A stretch of 7,321 bases of DNA from an uncultured Ruminococcus sp. (GTDB taxonomy: Bacteria; Bacillota; Clostridia; Oscillospirales; CAG-272). Position 1 is the first letter of the stretch. Every line of letters starts with the position of its first letter. The notes beneath the pieces were generated by a model that was not told the origin of the DNA, made no database searches, and worked only from the letters and a program-made list of their open reading frames with translations. A program made the translations under genes and the position numbers. Below are positions 1 to 6,483 of the stretch, piece after piece. The stretch covers positions 1 through 7,321 of the forward strand of contig CADCPG010000235.1 of the NCBI GenBank assembly GCA_902803255.1, written 5' to 3'.

Positions 1-1286
1 AAGACGAATCCGTTGCCGTATATCTTTTCCTTTTCACTCCCGCTTCCCTCAGCTTCGATGCCCGCCTGCTTTATCGAGTCGGCGAGCCCGCCGGTGCGCC
101 TGACCACCGGGACCGTCCCGTATCTCGATGCTATCATCTGCGCCAGGCCGCACGGCTCGGCGAGCGACGGCATGATGAATATGTCGGCTCCGGCGTATAT
201 ACGCGACGCGAGACCTCTGTCGTACGAGATCAGCGACCTCACCCTGCCGGGATGACGGCCTTCGAGCCCGCGGAAGAAGTCCTCGTATTCACGCTCTCCG
301 GTGCCGAGCAGCACGAAGCTGCCGCCCGTCGCGTCCAGCAGGCCGTCGATCATGCCCGCGGCAAGTCCGATGCCCTTGTGTCCGGCAAGGCGCGTGATCA
401 TCGAAAACAGCGGTCCGTCCCCCGAGATCCCGAGCTCGGAGCAGAGCGCGGCGCGGCAGCGGTCCTTGCCCGCCTGGCGGACGGGTCCGAAGCGCCTTCC
501 CGGATCGGGGTCGCGCCCGGGATCGTAAAGTCCCGTATCGATGCCGTTCAGTATCCCGCGCAGCTTGCCGCGGCAGGAGCCGAGGAAGCCTTCGAGGCCG
601 CAGCCGAATTCAGGCGTGAGGATCTCCGACGCGTACGTCGGCGAGACCGTCGTCAGCCTGTCGCAGGCAACGGCCGCGCCCTTGAGCAGATTTATGCAGT
701 CGCCGAATTTCAGCTCGGGGAGATATTCCTCGCCCAGTCCGAAGACGTCGCCGAGGATGTAGGGGTCGTATTTCCCCTGATATTCGAGATTGTGCACGGT
801 GAACACGCTCTTCACGCCGGTGAGGTTCCCCGCCCGCTTCTCGCGGTCGAGATAGATCACGGCGGTGGCCGACTGCCAGTCGTTCGCGTGGAGTATGTCG
901 GGGCACATGCCGTCGCGCTTCATCAGCTCGACGACCGCGGCGCCGAAGAAGGCGAAGCGCTCGCCGTCGTCGTACTGTCCGTATGTCGACGGCCGGTCGA
1001 AGTAGTAGCTGTTCCCGATGAATATGTACCGCACGCCGCCCGCGTCGGTATACAGAGCGTCGCAGCGCTGGCGTCTCCACGCGAGCGGGACCTCGAATGA
1101 GTCGAGCGGCTTCATGCCGCTCCGGTATCTTTCGGGGATCGACGAATACAGCGGCAGCGCCACGCTCACAGAAAGACCTGGAAAGCGGGATGCCAGAGCC
1201 GCGGGGAGAGACCCCATGACGTCGCCGAGGCCGCCGGTCGAGACGAACGGAGTGGCTTCAGAGCCGGCGAAAAGGATCTTTTTCAA
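1..1286 (-). CDS. glgA: Glycogen synthase (ADP-glucose type, GT5), 3'-truncated by window edge
   Basis: Transfers glucose from ADP-glucose to the non-reducing end of an alpha-1,4-glucan in the cytoplasm. I translated it directly: about 428 residues are visible and the frame stays open to base 1. Family members are about 475-480 residues, so roughly the last 50 are missing. The N-terminal GT-B half starts KKILFAGSEATPF and has STGGLGDV at residues 16-23 and HANDWQ at 133-138. The C-terminal half has ITRLAGHKG (R299, K304) and PSLAEPCGL at 373-381. E377 and C379 match the numbering of the E. coli active-site residues, followed by RYGTVPVVRRTGGLAD. The lysine usual in KTGGL is Ser16 here. I chose the TTG start at 1284-1286: it gives the standard N-terminus, there is no in-frame ATG just upstream, codons after it are AT-rich, and GGAAAGGGG lies 8 bases upstream. 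The start overlaps the glgD stop by two bases. Confidence 0.95.
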   Translation of the reverse strand, partial: MKKILFAGSEATPFVSTGGLGDVMGSLPAALASRFPGLSVSVALPLYSSIPERYRSGMKPLDSFEVPLAWRRQRCDALYTDAGGVRYIFIGNSYYFDRPSTYGQYDDGERFAFFGAAVVELMKRDGMCPDILHANDWQSATAVIYLDREKRAGNLTGVKSVFTVHNLEYQGKYDPYILGDVFGLGEEYLPELKFGDCINLLKGAAVACDRLTTVSPTYASEILTPEFGCGLEGFLGSCRGKLRGILNGIDTGLYDPGRDPDPGRRFGPVRQAGKDRCRAALCSELGISGDGPLFSMITRLAGHKGIGLAAGMIDGLLDATGGSFVLLGTGEREYEDFFRGLEGRHPGRVRSLISYDRGLASRIYAGADIFIMPSLAEPCGLAQMIASRYGTVPVVRRTGGLADSIKQAGIEAEGSGSEKEKIYGNGFV

Positions 1287-2416
1287 ACCATGATCCCCTT
1301 TCCGATGAAGAATGGCATCGTGCTGTGCCCCGACAGGACCCTGCCGTCCCTTATGACGGCGTTCTTGTCGGCCACGACGCAGTTGAGGCTGCAGCCGCCT
1401 CCGACGATCCCGTCCTGCATGATGACGGAGTTCTCTACCTTCGTGCCGCGCGCGATACGGACTCCTCTGAAGATCACCGAGTTGCGCACCTCGCCCTCTA
1501 TCACGCAGCCGTCTGCGACGAGCGAGTTCGTGACCGACGAGCCGGGCAGGAAGAGCGAAGGCGCCGAGTTGCGCACCTTGGTGTACACCGGACGTCCCTC
1601 GGTACCGAAGAGTTCGCGGCGGACGCTGCCGTCGAGCAGGCTCATGGAGCACTCGAAATAGCCCGCCATCGAGTTGATAATCGCGTAGAATCCGTCGAGC
1701 GGGAAGGCGCGGTAGTTAGCCCTGCCCACGTTCCTCGACATTATGTCGCGGAAGAAGCTGGTATAGCCGTAAGCGGCGGCGTCGCCCAGCACCGAGAGGA
1801 GATAGGCGCGCGAGATCACCATGATATTGGTGCATATCGCGGTGTCGGGGCCGTCGTCGGGAGTACAGGCGTGAACGTCGGTGATCCTGCCGTCGCCGTC
1901 GCAGATGACGGCGGAATGGCGCGACGTCACGTTGCCGACGTCCCCGCTCCTCTTGGTGACGAGTGTGATGTCGGCGCCCGACGACAGGTGATACGCGATC
2001 ACCCGCGACAGGTCGATATTGCAGATTATGTCGCAGTCGGAGCAGACCACGACGTCCTCGGAGCACTCGGAGATGAAATTCACCGAGCTGAGCATCGCCT
2101 CGAGCCTGGTGCTGTATACTCCCGCGACGCCCCCCGCGTTGTACGCGGTGATGAAGGGCGACAGGAGCTTTATGCCGCCCGAGCGCCGGGCGAGGTCCCA
2201 GTCCTTGCCCGTTCCGATGTGGTCGAGCAGCGAACGGTAGTTGTAATTGGTGATGATGCCCACCTTGTCGATCCCGGCGTTGACCATGTTAGACAGGGTG
2301 AAGTCGATCAGCCTGTACCTGCCGCCGAACGGCACCGAGGCCATCGTGCGGTATTTGGTGAGTTCGGGCACGATATCGTCGTGCAGATGCGAAAAAACAA
2401 GTCCCGCGGCTTTCAT
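1283..2416 (-). CDS. glgD: GlgD, non-catalytic ADP-glucose pyrophosphorylase-like subunit
   Basis: A 377-residue paralogue of the adjacent GlgC. In Bacillota, GlgD is known to associate with GlgC and raise or tune ADP-glucose pyrophosphorylase activity while having little activity itself. The N-terminal nucleotidyltransferase-like domain keeps the family scaffold: PFGGRYRLIDFTLSN at 29-43 and NAGIDKVGIITNYNY at 46-60. The catalytic GGxGxRLxxLT loop is replaced by FSHLHDDIVPELT (8-20). GlgC's SGDHIY is replaced by CSDCDI (125-130), which keeps an aspartate but loses the histidine. The FSEKP glucose-1-phosphate motif has no counterpart; the matching stretch reads ITDVHACTPDD. The C-terminal part, from about residue 275, shows imperfect hexapeptide repeats of a left-handed beta-helix. 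The start is an ATG 18 bases after the glgC stop, with AAGAGGGGG 8 bases upstream. It ends in TGA overlapping the glgA start. Assignment to GlgD rather than a second GlgC is secure; its effect on GlgC is inferred from the family. Confidence 0.95.
   Translation of the reverse strand: MKAAGLVFSHLHDDIVPELTKYRTMASVPFGGRYRLIDFTLSNMVNAGIDKVGIITNYNYRSLLDHIGTGKDWDLARRSGGIKLLSPFITAYNAGGVAGVYSTRLEAMLSSVNFISECSEDVVVCSDCDIICNIDLSRVIAYHLSSGADITLVTKRSGDVGNVTSRHSAVICDGDGRITDVHACTPDDGPDTAICTNIMVISRAYLLSVLGDAAAYGYTSFFRDIMSRNVGRANYRAFPLDGFYAIINSMAGYFECSMSLLDGSVRRELFGTEGRPVYTKVRNSAPSLFLPGSSVTNSLVADGCVIEGEVRNSVIFRGVRIARGTKVENSVIMQDGIVGGGCSLNCVVADKNAVIRDGRVLSGHSTMPFFIGKGIMV
1295..1303 (-). promoter_or_regulatory. 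Ribosome binding site deciding the TTG start of glgA
   Basis: The minus strand reads GGAAAGGGG inside the last codons of glgD, with 8 bases between it and the TTG at 1284-1286. This is normal Shine-Dalgarno spacing. With the TTGA stop/start overlap it supports TTG as the glgA start and suggests that glgA translation is coupled to termination of glgD. Confidence 0.7.
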
Positions 2417-2424
2417 ACCGGTGT

Positions 2425-2433
2425 CCCCCTCTT
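2425..2433 (-). promoter_or_regulatory. Ribosome binding site of glgD
   Basis: The minus strand reads AAGAGGGGG, 8 bases upstream of the glgD ATG, within the short gap after the glgC stop codon. It is purine-rich and correctly spaced, and it fixes the glgD start. Confidence 0.6.
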
Positions 2434-2434
2434 C

Positions 2435-3619
2435 TCAGTCCGAATACATCATCGCGCCGGGCTCGACGGCCTCGTCGTCGACCACCTTGACTCCGGCGCC
2501 TATCACGGCGATGTCGCCGTCGGGAGCGTTCCGCCGTCCCACCGTAGCTCTCGCGCCGATGACGGCCCCGTCGTCGACTATCGCCCGGTCGACCGTGGCT
2601 CCCGCGCGGATGACGGCGCGGCTCATGATCACCGAGTCCCTGACCGACGCGCCCGCCTCGACGGTCACGCCCGAGCCGAGCACCGAGTTTATCACCTCGC
2701 CGTAGATCTCGCAGCCCTCGGTGACCGACGAATTCGACACCGATGCGGTCTTGCCGATATACTGCGGAGCCGCGGCCTCGTGCCTCGAATAGATCCTCCA
2801 GGAGTCGTCGTTCAGGCGCAGCGGGGGATCCTCGCCCAGCATGTCCATGTTCGCCTCCCAGAGCGACTTCACCGTCCCGACGTCCTTCCAGTAGCCGTCG
2901 AAGCGGTAGGCGAAGAGCCTCTTTCCCTGGGAGAGCATCGACGGTATTATGTTCTTCCCGAAGTCGTTCGACGACGACGGATCGCGCTCGTCCGCGGCGA
3001 GGCTGTCGAGCAGCATGCGTGTGTTGAATATGTAGATGCCCATCGATGCCAGCGTGCTCTCGGGGACCTTCGGCTTCTCGGAGAATTTCACGATCCTCCC
3101 GTCGCCGTCGGTGCTCATGATGCCGAAGCGCGACGCCTCCTCGAGGGGGACGTCGATGACGGCGATGGTGCAGTCGGCTCCGCTCCGCCTGTGATACGCA
3201 AGCATCTTCGCGTAGTTCATCTTGTATATGTGGTCGCCCGAGAGAACGAGCAGATAGTCGGGCGAATACCTGGCGATGAAGTCGCGGTTCTGCCAGATCG
3301 CGTTCGCGGTGCCGCTGTACCAGTCGGCGCTCCCGCGCCCCTGATAGGGAGGCAGGATCTTGACGCCGCCGAATGTGCGGTCGAGGTCCCAGGGCAGCCC
3401 GTTGCCGATATAGTCGTTGAGCAGCAGCGGCTGGTACTGGGTGAGCACGCCCACCGTGTCGATACCTGAATTGACGCAGTTCGAAAGGGTGAAATCGATG
3501 ATGCGGTATTTACCGCCGAATGATACCGCGGGCTTCGCGAGGCGCGAGGTGAGAGCGTAGAGCCTGCTCCCCTGCCCGCCGGCGAGGATCATCGCGATGC
3601 ATTCCTTTTTCTTGAACAT
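2435..3619 (-). CDS. glgC: Glucose-1-phosphate adenylyltransferase (ADP-glucose pyrophosphorylase), catalytic subunit
   Basis: Makes ADP-glucose and pyrophosphate from ATP and glucose-1-phosphate, the committed step of bacterial glycogen synthesis. The 394 residues carry every expected catalytic motif: LAGGQGSRLYALT at 12-24 (nucleotide loop), AKPAVSFGGKYRIIDF at 28-43, LSGDHIYKMNY at 126-136 (D129 matches the E. coli catalytic aspartate), FSEKP at 179-183 (K182, glucose-1-phosphate lysine) and DGYWKDVGT at 241-249 (D246, metal ligand). From about residue 290 the protein is a hexapeptide-rich left-handed beta-helix used for assembly. The position of E. coli Lys39, the fructose-1,6-bisphosphate activator lysine, is Arg26 in SRLAKPAV, so E. 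coli-type control is not expected. The ATG at 3617-3619 is preferred over Met10 because residues 2-9 are AAG/AAA-rich, typical of a real start here, and GGTGGA lies 5 bases upstream. It lies 34 bases after glgB and 18 before glgD, with which it probably forms a hetero-oligomer. Confidence 0.97.
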   Translation of the reverse strand: MFKKKECIAMILAGGQGSRLYALTSRLAKPAVSFGGKYRIIDFTLSNCVNSGIDTVGVLTQYQPLLLNDYIGNGLPWDLDRTFGGVKILPPYQGRGSADWYSGTANAIWQNRDFIARYSPDYLLVLSGDHIYKMNYAKMLAYHRRSGADCTIAVIDVPLEEASRFGIMSTDGDGRIVKFSEKPKVPESTLASMGIYIFNTRMLLDSLAADERDPSSSNDFGKNIIPSMLSQGKRLFAYRFDGYWKDVGTVKSLWEANMDMLGEDPPLRLNDDSWRIYSRHEAAAPQYIGKTASVSNSSVTEGCEIYGEVINSVLGSGVTVEAGASVRDSVIMSRAVIRAGATVDRAIVDDGAVIGARATVGRRNAPDGDIAVIGAGVKVVDDEAVEPGAMMYSD

Positions 3620-3637
3620 GTTGTTCCACCGGCCTTT

Positions 3638-3653
3638 CCGGGAGATATCCCGG
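3638..3653 (-). promoter_or_regulatory. Stem-loop in the glgB-glgC gap, directly after the glgB stop
   Basis: A perfect 6-bp stem with a 4-base loop; minus strand CCGGGA-TATC-TCCCGG. It begins at the first base after the glgB TAA. In the sense direction it is followed by AAAGGCC rather than a U-tract, so it is unlikely to be an intrinsic terminator. It ends 18 bases before the glgC ATG, just ahead of the GGTGGA ribosome binding site. Plausible roles are RNA processing or 3'-end protection separating glgB from glgCDA, or modulation of glgC translation. On the plus strand the same hairpin is followed by TTATTTT, which looks terminator-like, but no plus-strand gene needs one. Confidence 0.45.
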
Positions 3654-5618
3654 TTATTTTGGTTGAATCGGTCTGTCGGTCTTCCTGCTGCCGGCTGTCG
3701 GCTTCGCGGGCGGCGCCATCCGGTAGAGCGCTCCGGACAGCGGCGCGAGCGGGATCCTCACCGAGGCCTCCCTGCCGTCGGCCGGCTTAGCCGACGCGGT
3801 GAGCGTCGCGGGAGGGACGGCGCCGGTCCCGCCGTATTCCTCGCAGTCGGTCGAGATCAGCCGCTTCCAGCGGCTGCCCGGCTCACCCGGCACGCCCGCC
3901 CTGTAATCCGGCCGGGCGGCCGCCGAGAAGTTTATGACGGCGAGCAGCGTCCCCTTCTCCGACATGCGGAGGAAGGAGATGATGTTGCGGTCCCTGTCGT
4001 CGGGCTGGATCCACTCGAATCCGTCCCAGCCCCCGTCCCTCTCCCAGAGCTCGGGGGAGGAAAGGTATATGAAGTTGAGATCCGAGACAAAGTGCTGGAG
4101 CTGTCTGTGCCTGTCGTATCCGAGCAGGAACCATTCGGTCGCGGCGTCGCAGTTCCATTCGTCGAACTGTCCGATCTCGTTCCCGGCGAAATTCAGCTTC
4201 TTTCCGGGGCACGTCATCATCCAGAGGAGGAATGCCCTGGTATCGGCGAACTTTCCGTCGTATCCGGCCGGGGTGCGGTCGAGCAGCGACTTCTTGCCGT
4301 GTACGACCTCATCGTGCGAGACGGGCAGTATGTAGTTCTCGGAGAAGGCGTAGCAGAGCGGGAAGGTGAGCTTTTCATGGCAGAAGCGCCGGAAGAGCGG
4401 GTCGGTCGACTTGTAGCTCAAGGCGTCGTTCATCCAGCCCATGTTCCACTTGTAGGAGAAGCCCAGGCCGTCCGGCGGCTCTGACGTGATGCCGCCCCAG
4501 GCCGTCGATTCCTCGGCTATCATCATCACCTGCGGGAACCTGCCGCGCATATGCGAGTTGAGTTTCTTGAAGAAGGCTATCGCCTCGAGGTTGCGGTTGT
4601 CGCCGTATACGTTCGGGATCCACTCGCCCGGCATGCGGTCGTAGTCGAGATAGAGCATCGACGCCACGGCGTCGACGCGCAGGCCGTCGGCGTGGTACAC
4701 CGAGGCGTAGTAGTCCGCGTTCGAGATGAGGAACGACTGGACCTCGTTGCGGCCGACGTCGAAGCAGCGCGTGCCCCAGCCGGCGTGCTCCATCCGGTCC
4801 TTCCCCTGGTACTCGTAGAGCGGGCCGCCGTCGAATTCGCAAAGTCCGAACGCGTCTTTCGGGAAATGGGCCGGCACCCAGTCGAGGATCACCCCGACCC
4901 CCGCCTCGTGCATCCGGTCGACGAACCCGCAGAAGTCCTCCGGACTGCCGAATCTGGACGTCGGTGCGTAAAACCCGCTCACCTGGTATCCCCATGAGCC
5001 TTCGAAGGGGTGCTCGCTGACCGGCAGCAGCTCGACGTGCGTGTAGCCCATCGCCTTCACGTAGGGGGCGAGCTCGCCGGCTATCTGACGGTAGCCCGGC
5101 CTTTCCCCGCCGTCGTTCCGGATCCAGGAGCCGAGGTGCAGTTCGTATATGTTGAGCGGGCGCCGGCAGTCGCGGGCGTCAGGTCTCGACGACATCCACG
5201 CAGCGTCGGTCCAGCGGTATCCGAACGGGGCCTCCGCCACGATCGACGCCGCCTCGGGAGGCGCCTCGAAGCTCACCGCGTAGGGGTCGGGCTTCCAGAC
5301 GGTCCTCCCGACGTCAGACGCTCCTTCGCGCGGGGCGGCTCTGAATATGTACTTGTATCTGCCGCCGCGCGGGATCTCCGGAAGCGTGGCTTCCCATATC
5401 CCGCCCTCCGTGATCCTTTCCATCGGGACCGCGGACGCCGTGTCCCAGCCGCAGAAGTCTCCGCACACGTATGCCGCGAGCGCGTTCGGCGCCCAGACGC
5501 GGAAGACCGTCCTCCCGTCCGACGTGTGCTGACCGAGATATCTGTAGGCCTCGAAATTCGTCCCCTGATGGAACAGATAGGCGGCAAGGCCGTCTCTTTT
5601 TTCTGCTTTTGCTGCCAT
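3654..5618 (-). CDS. glgB: 1,4-alpha-glucan branching enzyme (GH13)
   Basis: Cuts an alpha-1,4-glucan chain and re-attaches the segment by an alpha-1,6 bond, creating glycogen branch points. It has 654 residues. A CBM48-like beta-sandwich spans about 25-125 (YLGQHTSDGRTVFRVWAPNA, then CGDFCGWD). The GH13 barrel spans about 155-540 with all four conserved regions: DWVPAHF 246-252, GLRVDAV 312-318 (nucleophile D316), MIAEES 366-371 (acid/base E369), and PVSHDEVVHGK 432-442 (D436). A C-terminal beta domain follows. It lacks the extra N1 domain of longer enzymes such as the E. coli one. The last 20 or so residues (PPAKPTAGSRKTDRP...) form a basic, proline-rich tail of unknown role. The ATG at 5618 fits because the next codons are A-rich and no other in-frame start is close. 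No good Shine-Dalgarno lies next to it; the nearest, AAGGA, is about 38 bases upstream at the thuA stop. It lies 40 bases after thuA and 34 before glgC. Confidence 0.97.
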   Translation of the reverse strand: MAAKAEKRDGLAAYLFHQGTNFEAYRYLGQHTSDGRTVFRVWAPNALAAYVCGDFCGWDTASAVPMERITEGGIWEATLPEIPRGGRYKYIFRAAPREGASDVGRTVWKPDPYAVSFEAPPEAASIVAEAPFGYRWTDAAWMSSRPDARDCRRPLNIYELHLGSWIRNDGGERPGYRQIAGELAPYVKAMGYTHVELLPVSEHPFEGSWGYQVSGFYAPTSRFGSPEDFCGFVDRMHEAGVGVILDWVPAHFPKDAFGLCEFDGGPLYEYQGKDRMEHAGWGTRCFDVGRNEVQSFLISNADYYASVYHADGLRVDAVASMLYLDYDRMPGEWIPNVYGDNRNLEAIAFFKKLNSHMRGRFPQVMMIAEESTAWGGITSEPPDGLGFSYKWNMGWMNDALSYKSTDPLFRRFCHEKLTFPLCYAFSENYILPVSHDEVVHGKKSLLDRTPAGYDGKFADTRAFLLWMMTCPGKKLNFAGNEIGQFDEWNCDAATEWFLLGYDRHRQLQHFVSDLNFIYLSSPELWERDGGWDGFEWIQPDDRDRNIISFLRMSEKGTLLAVINFSAAARPDYRAGVPGEPGSRWKRLISTDCEEYGGTGAVPPATLTASAKPADGREASVRIPLAPLSGALYRMAPPAKPTAGSRKTDRPIQPK

Positions 5619-5639
5619 ATGCGTGAGCCCGGGAGCTGT

Positions 5640-5655
5640 ACGCCCTGCGGGGCGT
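5640..5655 (-). promoter_or_regulatory. Stem-loop in the thuA-glgB gap, between an SD-like AAGGA and the glgB ATG
   Basis: A perfect 6-bp stem with a 4-base loop; minus strand ACGCCC-CGCA-GGGCGT, starting 3 bases after the thuA TAA. There is no U-tract behind it, so it is not a convincing terminator. It lies between AAGGA (overlapping the thuA stop) and the glgB ATG, and could shorten the effective distance between them or block ribosome entry. Its size and stop-adjacent position resemble the hairpin after glgB. Confidence 0.45.
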
Positions 5656-5658
5656 TCC

Positions 5659-6468
5659 TTACCGTTCGATGCCCAGGGCGTCGAAAGCCACGGGGTACAT
5701 GTTGCTCTTGAGCTTCCCTTTTTCTTCCCTGTCGGAATAGTCCTTCACGACGTGCGGGCAGTGGTTCTTGTATTCGTACCCGGGCACTGACGGGGCGGCC
5801 CACTTCACCGCGTTGTATATTATCCGCAGCACATAGGGGTTGTGGAACGACGGGCAGGTCTCGTGGCCGGGCTGGAAGTAGAATATCCTGCCGCAGTCGC
5901 GGAGGTATGTCATGCCCGAGCGGAAGATGTATCCGTCCTCGTACCAGCTGCCGAAGATCAGTTCGTTCGGCTGAGGAACGAAGAAGGGCTCGGCGTAGAG
6001 CTCCTCCGACTCGATGAAGAACTTGTCGGGAATACCCTCGGCGATCGGGTGAGTCGGCAGAAGGTTCCACATGATCTCCTTCTGGTTGCGGCCCCAGGTG
6101 AGGTTTCCGAGCGTTCCCACGATCGTCTTGAAGGGCTTCGAATGGTGCGCAGAATGCAGCGCGATGAACCCTGTCTTACCCATATAGACGCGGTCGCGGA
6201 TCTTCTTCACCAGGTCGTCGTTCACCTCTCCGTGGGCCATGTGGCCCCACCAGATGAGGACGTCGGTGCTGTCGAGCACGCTGTCTGGAAGCCCCTGGTC
6301 GGGGTCGTCGAGCGCGGCCAGCGTGCACTCGATGCCGGGATACTGCGAGAGATATTCGGCGATGCACGCGTGGATGCCGTTCGGATAGAGGGCTTTGGCT
6401 GCCTCCTCGGTCTTTTCGTGTCTGAATTCGTTCCAGAGCGTGACTCTGATCTTTCTTTCTGTTTCCAT
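5659..6468 (-). CDS. ThuA-family protein (trehalose utilization-like, glutamine-amidotransferase-like fold)
   Basis: The 269-residue protein is full length for the ThuA family. It opens with the family signature IRVTLWNEFRHEK (7-19), followed by YPNGIHACIAEYL. Histidine-rich motifs come next: LIWWGHMAHGEV (71-82), ALHSAHHSKPFKTI (103-116), and FQPGHETCPSFHNP (198-211). These resemble the presumed ligand or metal site of ThuA-like proteins, whose fold is that of class I glutamine amidotransferases. There is no signal peptide or membrane segment, so it is probably cytoplasmic. Rhizobial ThuA, with the dehydrogenase ThuB, is needed for trehalose use through 3-keto sugars. No dehydrogenase gene is visible here, so the substrate is open. 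The start is well supported: AAGGAGAG lies 7 bases upstream and the first codons are A-rich. It is the first gene after the only promoter-like gap and lies 40 bases before glgB, so it probably leads the glg operon. Family assignment is strong; function is inferred. Confidence 0.92.
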   Translation of the reverse strand: METERKIRVTLWNEFRHEKTEEAAKALYPNGIHACIAEYLSQYPGIECTLAALDDPDQGLPDSVLDSTDVLIWWGHMAHGEVNDDLVKKIRDRVYMGKTGFIALHSAHHSKPFKTIVGTLGNLTWGRNQKEIMWNLLPTHPIAEGIPDKFFIESEELYAEPFFVPQPNELIFGSWYEDGYIFRSGMTYLRDCGRIFYFQPGHETCPSFHNPYVLRIIYNAVKWAAPSVPGYEYKNHCPHVVKDYSDREEKGKLKSNMYPVAFDALGIER

Positions 6469-6475
6469 GGTGTTT

Positions 6476-6483
6476 CTCTCCTT
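6476..6483 (-). promoter_or_regulatory. Strong ribosome binding site of the thuA-like gene
   Basis: The minus strand reads AAGGAGAG, 7 bases upstream of the ATG at 6466-6468. It is the best Shine-Dalgarno in the window and fixes this start. Confidence 0.8.

Noticed and set aside
252..1100. A 282-codon plus-strand open frame opposite glgA
   Set aside because: The minus strand here encodes a well-conserved glycogen synthase; the plus-strand product is Ala/Val/Glu/Arg-rich with no domain and no ribosome binding site that I can see.
2455..2760. Repeated GATGACGGC/GTCGTCGAC-like strings suggesting a repeat array
   Set aside because: They fall in the hexapeptide beta-helix part of glgC, where repeated Ile/Val-Gly-Ala protein motifs produce similar codons; there is no constant unit or spacer.
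1325..3469. A 714-codon open frame on the plus strand, antisense to glgD and glgC
   Set aside because: It mirrors two clearly conserved genes. Its predicted protein is a low-complexity string rich in Arg, Val, Asp, His and Ala with no recognisable motif, as expected from GC-rich codons read on the opposite strand.
3638..3660. Terminator-like hairpin plus T-rich run on the plus strand
   Set aside because: CCGGGA/TCCCGG followed by TTATTTT resembles a weak intrinsic terminator, but no plus-strand gene leads into it. The T-rich run is just the complement of the last lysine codon and stop of glgB.
3597..4484. A 295-codon plus-strand open frame opposite the 3' part of glgB
   Set aside because: It lies opposite conserved GH13 sequence and has the composition of a shadow frame.
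5273..6070. A 265-codon minus-strand open frame bridging the thuA-glgB junction in another frame
   Set aside because: It overlaps the conserved ends of two well-supported genes on the same strand. Its product is Arg/Ser-rich without motifs.
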